Assembly (NCBI RefSeq): GCF_900156075.1 | Contig: NZ_FTMM01000014.1 | Span: 1 to 64,000, forward strand | Length of the DNA: 64,000 bases | Direction of reading: 5' to 3' | From: Chryseobacterium sp. RU37D | Lineage (GTDB): Bacteria > Bacteroidota > Bacteroidia > Flavobacteriales > Weeksellaceae | Part shown: piece after piece, positions 26,058-34,600 of the stretch | How the letters are laid out: each line of letters opens with the position of its first letter | How positions within the stretch are numbered: the stretch's first letter is position 1 | Notes under the pieces: model-generated | Told to the model about the DNA's origin: nothing | The model's input: the letters and a program-made list of their open reading frames with translations, nothing else | The model's database searches: none | Translations under genes and position numbers: made by a program

Positions 26058-27089
26058 CTAAACTAAAACTCCGTTTTTAGAAGCAATAGGATCCGGAAGA
26101 TCGATTTCTCCTGTCATTTGTAAAAGATCGATTTCAATGGTTCGGCAGATCGAAAGCATTGGAATATCAAACATCAGCCCTTCAAAAGGGTTTTCTGAAT
26201 AATCGCCTACGAGTTCCATAATGATATAAATCCATCCGATCATAATACAGAACGGAATAGACGCCCAAATTCCCCAATCTCCCAGTTTTGCAAATTCACT
26301 CACCAAACCTAATGGAAGCAGCATGATAAAAATAACATTGAAAATGAATGCTGTACTCGCAAACTGTCTAGGCAAAGGAAATTTCTTAATCCTTTCTGCC
26401 TGTCCCTGTAAAGTGTAAAATTCATTCAGACAATCCTGCAGCTGCTTTTGATTGAAATCTGAAATAGCTTCCATATTTTTAAGTTCATTCACATCTTTCG
26501 CCTGCTGGGAAATAAGATACGTTGCAAAATTCTTATAATGAGATTGCAGTTCTTTTTCTTCTTCGGACAAATATTTGTTGAGGAAAATAGGTGTTCTCCC
26601 ATAATCAGGAAAGCCTGCTTTGATTAGTCGGTTACGCTTTTGGTCAACATTTTTAAAATGGTCTTCTTCAACTTTTATGTGCTCCCATTCAGTCGGAACC
26701 AAAAGTTGTTCGCGAAAAGCATACAGCCATGCGATGTGCCTAAAAACGATTTTTTTTCTTCGGTCTTCAAGGTCGAATTTTCTTATTTTCTCATTTGTCG
26801 TATCAAATGCATAGACCATTGAACCAAACATTCGGCTGGAGTTTACAATTCCGCCCCAGATTTTTCTTGCCTCCCATAATCTATCATAAGCTTGATTATT
26901 TTTAAAACCCACCAAAAAAGCTTCAGCGGTACCGATAAGAGCCACCGGAACCCATGGAATAATCATCCAGTCCCAGTGAAAAAAATGAAAAAGTACTGCA
27001 ATCAATGTACACCAAATAGAAATCAGAATAACATGAAATCCGGATAAATTGAAAACTTGTCTGTAGTTGACATATTTAGTTGTGATCAT
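26058..27089 (-). CDS. Bestrophin-family membrane protein
   Basis: A 343-residue protein of the bestrophin/UPF0187 family, which forms pentameric anion channels in the inner membrane. The family signatures are seen in order: WCTLIAVLFHFF (TM1), FLVGFKNNQAYDRLWEARKI (about residues 58-77), and near the C-terminus LPLGLVSEFAKLGDWGIWAS with GDYSENPFEGLMFDIPM. Bacterial homologues conduct ions including sodium. The gene follows the E1 dehydrogenase terminator, so it is not in the same operon. Confidence 0.9.
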   Translation of the reverse strand: MITTKYVNYRQVFNLSGFHVILISIWCTLIAVLFHFFHWDWMIIPWVPVALIGTAEAFLVGFKNNQAYDRLWEARKIWGGIVNSSRMFGSMVYAFDTTNEKIRKFDLEDRRKKIVFRHIAWLYAFREQLLVPTEWEHIKVEEDHFKNVDQKRNRLIKAGFPDYGRTPIFLNKYLSEEEKELQSHYKNFATYLISQQAKDVNELKNMEAISDFNQKQLQDCLNEFYTLQGQAERIKKFPLPRQFASTAFIFNVIFIMLLPLGLVSEFAKLGDWGIWASIPFCIMIGWIYIIMELVGDYSENPFEGLMFDIPMLSICRTIEIDLLQMTGEIDLPDPIASKNGVLV

Positions 27090-27143
27090 AAATTGTATGG
27101 CTTTCTAAAAGTTTGTTCAAAGTAACAAAAAGTATACAAAAAA

Positions 27144-27163
27144 CCTCTAAAAAATTTTAGAGG
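27144..27163 (-). terminator. Terminator of the E1 dehydrogenase gene
   Basis: CCTCTAAAA and TTTTAGAGG form a 9-bp stem with an AA loop. On the minus strand it is followed by TTTTTTG. It lies 19 bp past the E1 stop codon. Confidence 0.8.
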
Positions 27164-27181
27164 ATAATTTTTTTGTCTGAA

Positions 27182-29254
27182 TTAAAATCTCAGCATTTCT
27201 TCTATTTTCTTAGAAAGTTTTTCCGCATTTGGAAGCATCTCTTTTTCCAATATTAAATTAATTGGAACTGCCGGAGTATCCAATGATCCCATCGTTTCAA
27301 CCGGAGCATCAAGGTATTTGAAGCAGTTTTTAGATATCCTGTGAGCAAAGGCTTCTGCAAATGAATTGTTTAGCTGCTCTTCTGTCAAAACAATACATTT
27401 TCCGTGAGCTTTCACTCTTTCAAAAACCAATTCTTCATCAAGAGGAATTAGAGTTCTCAGATCGATTACCTCAACTCTGCCATTAAAGCTTTTCACAGCT
27501 TCTTTTGCCCAATAAATACCCATTCCGTAAGTTACTACTAGTAAAGTTTTACCTTTTTCAGTTTCTTCCTTATCAGCTTCAATGATCACTTTTCCTTTTC
27601 CGAAAGGTAAAATATAATCTTCAGCAGGTTCAATTGTTTTTGCATCTTCAGTCCCCGGAACTTTGCTCCAGTAAAGACCTTTATGCTCCAGCATGATTAC
27701 CGGATTCGGATCATAATAAGCCGCTTTTAATAAACCTTTAAAATCTGCAGCGTTACTTGGGTAGGCAATTTTTATTCCTTTAATATTCGCTAAAATACTT
27801 TCAACACTACCACTGTGGTAAGGCCCACCACCTCCGTAAGCCCCGATCGGAACACGGATGATATTGCTTACAGGGAATTTACCCTGGCTTAAATAACTTG
27901 ATTTTGAAATTTCTGTAATCAGCTGGTTGATTCCCGGATAGATATAATCAGCAAACTGTACTTCAACGATCGGTTTTAAACCAACCGCGCTCATACCTGC
28001 TGTAGAGCCAATAATATATGCCTCCTGAATTGCTGTATTAAAAACTCTTTTGCTCCCGAATTTTTTTCCTAAAGTAACAGTTTCACGGAAAACACCTCCA
28101 ATTCTTTCTCCAACATCCTGTCCGTACAACAAAGCTTCCGGATGTTTCCACATGATTTCCTGGATTGCATGAATGGCGGCGTCGACCATTACTATTTTTT
28201 CTTCACCTGCAGGTTCACGAGTTCCGACTTCTTCTGTGATCGGAGTTGGTGCAAAAATGTGGTTTAAAACCGTTTCAGGTTTTGGATCTTCTGCATTTTT
28301 AGCTCTTTCGAATGCTTCTTCTGCTTCTATACGGGCCTTTTTAGTGATTTGTTTTAATAATTCGTCATTAGCTCCTGAATCCACTAAATGCTTCCTAAGA
28401 GTTTCTCCCGGATCTTTTGCTCTATGTTTCGTTAAATCTTCTTCATCTCTATAAAATTCTCTTCTAACTCCAGAGGTGTGATGCCCAATAAGTACTGTTT
28501 TTGCACAGACTACCAAAGGTTTTCTTTCGTTTCTTACAAAATTAACTGCTTTTTTCATTACTTCGAAACTTTCGATGAAATCTGTTCCGTCAACTCTCAT
28601 TCTGCTTAAACCGGTAAATCCGGCTACAAAATCATAAGCATCACAGGTTCTCGCTTCTTCTCTCGTTACCGAAATTCCCCATTCATTGTCCTGAACAAGG
28701 AAAATAATTGGTAATTGATGTAATGCTGCAAATTGAAGCGCTTCACTCACTTCACCTTCTGTTACAGAATTGTCCCCAAGGCTGCAGACAACAACCGGAT
28801 TATTTTCAAATTGTTGAAGATTAAACTCCTGGATATATTTGATCCCCTGCGCAACACCTGTAGTAGGAATAGTCTGCATTCCGGTTGCTGAACTCTGATG
28901 AATGATTTTTGGTTTATCCTTATCTCTGCTTGAAGGATGAGAATAATAAGATCTTCCTCCCGAAAAAGGATCGTCAGCTTTTGCTAATAGCTGTAGCATT
29001 AGTTGGTAGGGTTCAAAACCAATTCCCAAAAGAATGCTTTCGTCCCTATAATATGGAGAAATCCAGTCTTCGTTTTTTAGCTGATAAGCTGTTGCCAGCT
29101 GAATTGCTTCGTGGCCCCTTGAAGTACTATGAACATATTTACAAATATTTCTGTTTTCTTCGTAAATGTCTGCCATTGCTTTTGCAAGCATCATGTGGTG
29201 GTAAGCCTTAAGCAAAATATCCTGAGAAACTTTCTCGTGAAGTGTATTTTCCAT
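27182..29254 (-). CDS. Fused alpha/beta 2-oxoacid dehydrogenase E1 component
   Basis: A 690-residue thiamine diphosphate enzyme joining E1-alpha and E1-beta in one chain, probably for branched-chain 2-oxoacids (2-oxoisovalerate). The alpha part carries the TPP/Mg motif GDNSVTEGEVSEAL (about residues 160-173) and QDNEWGIS; the beta part starts near residue 350 and has KHPEALLYGQDVGERIGGVF, the transketolase motif VEVQFADYIYPGINQL, and a C-terminal domain with KGKTLLVVTYGMG. I chose ATG 29254 over TTG 29263 because that TTG is part of a perfect -7 promoter motif. No E2 or E3 gene is adjacent. Confidence 0.88.
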   Translation of the reverse strand: MENTLHEKVSQDILLKAYHHMMLAKAMADIYEENRNICKYVHSTSRGHEAIQLATAYQLKNEDWISPYYRDESILLGIGFEPYQLMLQLLAKADDPFSGGRSYYSHPSSRDKDKPKIIHQSSATGMQTIPTTGVAQGIKYIQEFNLQQFENNPVVVCSLGDNSVTEGEVSEALQFAALHQLPIIFLVQDNEWGISVTREEARTCDAYDFVAGFTGLSRMRVDGTDFIESFEVMKKAVNFVRNERKPLVVCAKTVLIGHHTSGVRREFYRDEEDLTKHRAKDPGETLRKHLVDSGANDELLKQITKKARIEAEEAFERAKNAEDPKPETVLNHIFAPTPITEEVGTREPAGEEKIVMVDAAIHAIQEIMWKHPEALLYGQDVGERIGGVFRETVTLGKKFGSKRVFNTAIQEAYIIGSTAGMSAVGLKPIVEVQFADYIYPGINQLITEISKSSYLSQGKFPVSNIIRVPIGAYGGGGPYHSGSVESILANIKGIKIAYPSNAADFKGLLKAAYYDPNPVIMLEHKGLYWSKVPGTEDAKTIEPAEDYILPFGKGKVIIEADKEETEKGKTLLVVTYGMGIYWAKEAVKSFNGRVEVIDLRTLIPLDEELVFERVKAHGKCIVLTEEQLNNSFAEAFAHRISKNCFKYLDAPVETMGSLDTPAVPINLILEKEMLPNAEKLSKKIEEMLRF

Positions 29255-29260
29255 AGAAAG

Positions 29261-29291
29261 CAAAGATAAACAAAAAATAAAATGCTAACAA
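29261..29291 (-). promoter_or_regulatory. Promoter TTG-N20-TATCTTTG for the E1 gene
   Basis: On the minus strand TTG (29291-29289) is followed after 20 bp by TATCTTTG (29268-29261). The -7 element ends only 6 bp from the ATG at 29254, so the mRNA may be leaderless or nearly so. The -33 element overlaps the terminator stem of the upstream protease gene. Confidence 0.68.
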
Positions 29292-29304
29292 CTGTTAGCA
29301 TTTT
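29279..29304 (-). terminator. Terminator of the S8 protease gene
   Basis: AAAATGCTAAC and GTTAGCATTTT form an 11-bp perfect stem with an AACT loop; on the minus strand a T-rich run follows. It separates the protease from the E1 gene. Confidence 0.82.
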
Positions 29305-29327
29305 GTAATTTTTATTTGAAATATCTA

Positions 29328-31442
29328 TTATTCTTTGATTACTTTTTTACTAATAATATCTTTGCCAGTTCTCACTTCAATGATGTAGATTCCTTTCACA
29401 TAAGATGATAAATCTAGTGATGTTTCATCAGAATTAATTATACCATCTTGTAATTTTTTACCAGATAATTCATAAATGTTAAATGTACTTTTCTTTGGAG
29501 CCTTTAATATTTTTACAAAATCTTTGGTTATAGTAGGAGCTATTATAAAATCATTCTTCACCGTATTTGCAGTTCCTAAAATTTCCTGAGTATAACCTGT
29601 TACCATTATTGCATAATTTTGAGGGGCACTCATACCTGTATTATCTACTAAATTTCCTTTATTGGAAATTTCAATCTTGTAAGTTCTTCCGGCCGTAGGT
29701 GTTTCAATTACAACCTGTTCCACATTGTCAACTATATTATCGCCTTTTGTGGCAGGTGTCATAGGTGAATTTGCGTTTAGTTTCCAAGGATAATATACGG
29801 TATTGTCAGTAGTATCAATAATTCTTACATCCAAATCATTGATCAGTCTTGAAGTTCTGTTGTTATGAGCTTGGGCATATGTAAGGTTTTGTGGAACTAC
29901 ATATGCTGGATCAATCCATGAAACAGTTACTTTAAGAGGTTCAGAACCAGATGCTATTACATTTTTTTTGTTAGGTGTTCCACTATTTAAAGTTTCATTA
30001 TTAAAAATGATTGTATTGTTTGATTTTGCAACCAATAATTCTGCTCCTTTTTTAGAATTGATATATCCCCATCCATTCCAAGGATCAGGGCCCACAGTTC
30101 CTGCTTCAGAAGCTGAATGAACCATTAATGTTTTTGCAGAAGCAGCATTAAGCTCCATTCCTGGGTTCAATTGTTTATATACCTGCATCCAAACCCCGAT
30201 GATACCGGTAACAATAGGGCCTGAATATGAAGTTCCGCTGCCTACGTCAATTAGATTACTTCCGGTCGTATTTTCGGCAGTGGAGGCATGAGCAACATTT
30301 GTTCCTGTAGTGATAATGTCAGGTTTTACAGCACCGTCATCTCTTGGTCCTGCACTGCTGTAATCAGATTTAATGACATCAGAAGCGGTGGCATATCTTT
30401 TATCAGTAGCAGTAAGGATATTAGAAGCTCCAACTATGATAATGTTTTTGGCTAAAGATCCTGTTCCTATACAGTCATACCCCATTGCGCAGTTATTTTG
30501 AGGAATTACATCTGTTGCTGCAAATTGTACAGGATTGTCGTTATCATCTGTATAATATTTTGGCATAGTATCCCCTGTAGGTCCCATTCCGTAGGAATTT
30601 CCTGCAGATTTTACAATGACATAAGATGGATTGCTGTAGACTATATCGTCATAGTTCTGATCGCTTGTAAGATATGCTCCCTGTAAATCATATGATGTAG
30701 ATGGGCTTACAAAAGCACCGTTCCACATCCATACAGCAGTACCATTAACTTCATCGTAATTCCATCCTGGGTTAGTACCATATGAATGATTAGAGATTTT
30801 TGGCTGTGCTAAAAGTATTTTTTGAAAAACGTTGCTTGTTGATGTGTTTCCCGGGAGGGTAGTTGTTCCAAAAGTATAGTTGTCAAAAGTAGCGTTCTGT
30901 GCAATACCTCTGAAATTAGTAACACGAGTAGTACCATTAGTAAAAGTAAGGGTATATGGATAATCCTTAGCCCCAATAAAACTGGTCACAGCTGTTGCAT
31001 GGGCACTATAATTCATTGTGGAAGCTTCTTTATTATTCACTCTGTTGGGCGCATTATTAAAAAAAAGATGTCCCCCAAAAGCTCTTCCGCCATCAAAAAT
31101 AGTATATTTGATATTTTCACCGTTGAAAGATCCTGTCAATCCGGTAATTGTACCATTCTGAAGATAATCTGCATTAGAATTTTTATTTTGATCCAAATCA
31201 TTTTCTTCATTAAAATAAGGCTTACCGTCTGGTGTGAAACCGGCAAGCTTACTTCTTTGCTTTTCAATTTCTTTAGTGATCTCATTGTTTCTGGATGTAC
31301 CATAACGTTTTGAGATGTAGGAGTCAAATTTTTCATTGTTTTCAAGCTTCTGTTTCTCAAACATCCTCATTAAATCTTCATTTTTTTGAGCACTCATTAA
31401 GCCTATTGCTAAAGTGCTTACCAAAAGTATGTGTTTTTTCAT
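29328..31442 (-). CDS. Secreted subtilisin-like (S8) protease with T9SS type A domain
   Basis: A 704-residue exported serine protease. A signal peptide (MKKHILLVSTLAIGLMSAQ) and a propeptide-like stretch precede the catalytic domain. The triad is visible: Asp117 in IFDGGRAF, His148 in SAHATAV and Ser405 in GTSYSGP. A proprotein-type beta domain follows (about residues 500-620), then a T9SS type A sorting domain of about 80 residues at the C-terminus with FNIYELSGKKL and GIYIIEV, ending in KKVIKE. It should cross the outer membrane through the PorSS and be cell-surface attached or released. It is a single-gene unit with its own terminator. Confidence 0.92.
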   Translation of the reverse strand: MKKHILLVSTLAIGLMSAQKNEDLMRMFEKQKLENNEKFDSYISKRYGTSRNNEITKEIEKQRSKLAGFTPDGKPYFNEENDLDQNKNSNADYLQNGTITGLTGSFNGENIKYTIFDGGRAFGGHLFFNNAPNRVNNKEASTMNYSAHATAVTSFIGAKDYPYTLTFTNGTTRVTNFRGIAQNATFDNYTFGTTTLPGNTSTSNVFQKILLAQPKISNHSYGTNPGWNYDEVNGTAVWMWNGAFVSPSTSYDLQGAYLTSDQNYDDIVYSNPSYVIVKSAGNSYGMGPTGDTMPKYYTDDNDNPVQFAATDVIPQNNCAMGYDCIGTGSLAKNIIIVGASNILTATDKRYATASDVIKSDYSSAGPRDDGAVKPDIITTGTNVAHASTAENTTGSNLIDVGSGTSYSGPIVTGIIGVWMQVYKQLNPGMELNAASAKTLMVHSASEAGTVGPDPWNGWGYINSKKGAELLVAKSNNTIIFNNETLNSGTPNKKNVIASGSEPLKVTVSWIDPAYVVPQNLTYAQAHNNRTSRLINDLDVRIIDTTDNTVYYPWKLNANSPMTPATKGDNIVDNVEQVVIETPTAGRTYKIEISNKGNLVDNTGMSAPQNYAIMVTGYTQEILGTANTVKNDFIIAPTITKDFVKILKAPKKSTFNIYELSGKKLQDGIINSDETSLDLSSYVKGIYIIEVRTGKDIISKKVIKE

Positions 31443-31619
31443 ATACCTTACATTTATATTTTAAATTTTCAACTAAATTATATATATATTTCAATAATTG
31501 GTATGTTAATGAATGTTAAATTTTAATTTTTGTTATTAATTCATTTAAATTTCCTTTCTTATGCTAAGAATTTTTATTCTCAATGTGGTTTTAATTGAAT
31601 TTTTTATGGTTTTGTAACC

Positions 31620-31652
31620 TTGTAATGAATTGAAAAAATTGGAGTAACTTTA
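31620..31652 (+). promoter_or_regulatory. Likely dnaE promoter TTG-N22-TAACTTTA
   Basis: TTG (31620-31622) and TAACTTTA (31645-31652) are 22 bp apart. The last base of the -7 element is A instead of G, so it is one mismatch from consensus. It lies 32 bp before the dnaE ATG. Confidence 0.45.
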
Positions 31653-31684
31653 CATTCTCTTTTAATTAAAAGCTAAGAAAATAC

Positions 31685-34600
31685 ATGTATTTAGTTTTTG
31701 ACACAGAAACCACAGGTTTACCAAAGAATTTCAATGCTCCGCTTTCAGATTCAGATAATTGGCCAAGAATGGTTCAGATTGCATGGCAGTTGCATGATGA
31801 TGACGGAACATTAATAGAAAATCAGGATTATATCATAAAGCCTGAAGGGTATGATATTCCCTTCAATGCAGCAAGAATTCACGGAATTACAACAAAAATT
31901 GCCAATGAAGAAGGCCACGACCTTGAAGAAATTTTAAATAAATTTGCCAAAGTTTTAGAAAAAGTAAGAATCGTTTCCGGGCATAATGTTGAGTTCGATT
32001 ACAATATTGTAGGAGCCGAATTTTACAGAAAAAAAATAAAAGACAACCTTCAGGAAAAGCCAAGAGCCGATACCATGATTTTAGGTACGGATTTTTGTCA
32101 GCTTGGAGGAGGAAAAAATGGAAGATTTAAACCACCGAAGCTTGAAGAGCTTTACGAAAAGCTATACGGCCATAAGTTCGATGAAGCGCACAACGCGGCA
32201 GCCGACGTAAATGCAACAGCTCAGGTTTTTTTCGAAATGATGAGAATCGGAGTGATTCCTTCAGAAGTTTTAAAAATTTCTGAAGATCAGCTTACCTATT
32301 TCAAAACGTTGTATCCGGATCCGATCAAGCCTTTCAGTATCATTATCAGAAGGCAGGTTGCAGACTTTCATAACAAGAAAAAACAACAGGATTTCGGAAG
32401 TATTGACGAAATTGACCTTGGAAAATATTTCAACTTCGACAATCACAGTGTTTTTTCAACTTTATCAGCCACGTCAAGCATTAATGACCTGATTAAAAAA
32501 GCTGTGGATGATAATTTCCCGGCCGTCGGAATGGTAGATCTGGGAAATATGATGGGTGCTTTTAAGTTTGTGTCAGCAGTGGAAAATGCTAATGGAGACC
32601 GTACAAAAAAGCATAAAGATTACCTTGCGAGAAAGCAGGAAGCGGAAGAAAAAGGAGAAAAACTTAATGAAGAAGAACCTGTTTCTGAGCCTTTAATTCC
32701 TGTTGTGGGCTGCGAATTTTATATTTCTGATCGTTATGAACAGAAGCAGTTTACCAAAGATGACCCCGACAGAAGGACGCAAGTGGTATTACTGGCAAAA
32801 GATTTTAACGGATATAAAAATTTGGCAAAATTATCAAGTATAGGCTTCCTAAAAGGATTCTATTTTGGAGTTCCCAGGGTAAGTCGGGAGTTGATTGCTC
32901 AATATAAAGAAGGGGTAATTGCTTTAACCTCAGGGATTCACGGCGATATTCCGGATGCAATTTTAAATACCGGTGAGCAAAAAGGGGAAGAACTTTTCAG
33001 ATGGTGGAAAGAAACTTTTCAGGATGATTTTTATGTTCAGCTTCAAAATCACAAGCTACCTGAAGAAGAGCACTTAAATGACGTTCTGCTGCATTTTGCA
33101 GACAAATATGATGTCAAAATTTTAGCACAAAACGAAACCTTTTACACCAATAAAGACGATGCCAATATCCAGGATATTGTAAGCTGCATCAAAGATGGCG
33201 AAAAACTGTCAACACCTGTTGGAAAAGGGTTTGGGAAGAGAAGAGGTCTGGCTACGGGAGAATATTATATCAAAAATTCTGACGAAATAAAAGAAGCGTT
33301 TCTTGCTTATCCCGATGCTTTCGAAGCTTATGAAGAATTTTTTGCGAAATTTAAACCATATACTTTAAAAAGAGACGTACTTCTACCAAAATTCGATATT
33401 CCGGAAGAATTTATTTATGCTGAAGATGAGGTCGACGGAGGAAAACGAGGTGAAATGGCTTACTTGACGCATTTAACCTATGAAGGAGCAAAAAGACGAT
33501 ACGTAGATACAGGAATTACCGATGAAATCAAAGAACGTCTTGATTTTGAGCTGGAAGTAATTGCTAATACCGGATATCCCGGTTACTTCCTTATCGTACA
33601 GGATTTCTGTAATGAAGCCCGTAAAATGGGGGTTTGGGTAGGTCCGGGAAGAGGTTCAGCAGCAGGTTCAGCAGTGGCTTACTGTATCGGAATTACCAAT
33701 GTGGATCCAATTAAATATGATCTCCTTTTCGAGAGGTTTCTGAATCCCGAAAGGGTTTCCATGCCGGATATTGATATCGACTTTGATGACGAAGGTCGTG
33801 ACAAGATTATCAAATGGGTAATCGATAAATATGGGCAGAATCAGGTAGCGCAGATCATTACCTATTCGGTTTTGGGTGGGAAATCTGCCATTAAAGATGC
33901 CGGAAGAGTACTGGATGTCCCGATTCCTGATACGAATAATATCGCGAAGCTCGTTCCATCCACACCGGGGATGAATATTGCAAAAGCTTTAACGAAATAT
34001 GATAAATTAAGACCGGAAGAGCAAATGCTCGTTGATGAAATGAGATTGGTTCTTGATAGTCCTACAGATCCGCGCCATGACGTTTTGGCGAGTGCAAGAA
34101 AAATGGAAGGCTGCATCAGAAATACGGGAATTCACGCCTGTGGGGTGATTATCACACCGGAAGATGTGAGTAATCTGGTGCCGGTAACGATTGCTGCAAA
34201 AGATGCGGATATTTTAGTATCCCAATTTGATAATTCCGTAGCGGAAAGTGCAGGCCTTCTGAAGATGGATTTCCTTGGTTTAAGGACTTTAACGATCATT
34301 AAAGATGCCTTGAAGCTGGTTAAGGAAAGGCATGAAGTAGACATCGACCCGGATCTTATTCCGCTGGATGATGCAAAAACCTATCAGCTTTTTAAAGAAG
34401 GAAGAACGGTAGGGATTTTCCAATACGAAAGTCCCGGAATGCAAAAGTATATGAGGGAACTTAAACCAACGGTTTTTGCAGACCTCATCGCCATGAATGC
34501 CCTTTACAGGCCAGGTCCGATTAAATATATCCCGAATTTCATCAACAGAAAACACGGAATCGAGGAAATTGTATACGATTTACCGGAAACAGAAGAATAT

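Noticed and set aside
27182-29263. TTG start at 29263 for the E1 gene
   Set aside because: This TTG lies in the -7 promoter element and adds only three residues before ATG 29254.
30588-30603. CATTCCGTAGGAATTTCC inside the S8 protease gene
   Set aside because: It resembles the 1466/22269 repeat, but it is in frame and encodes part of the NSYGMG segment of the protease domain, so it is probably chance or codon-driven.
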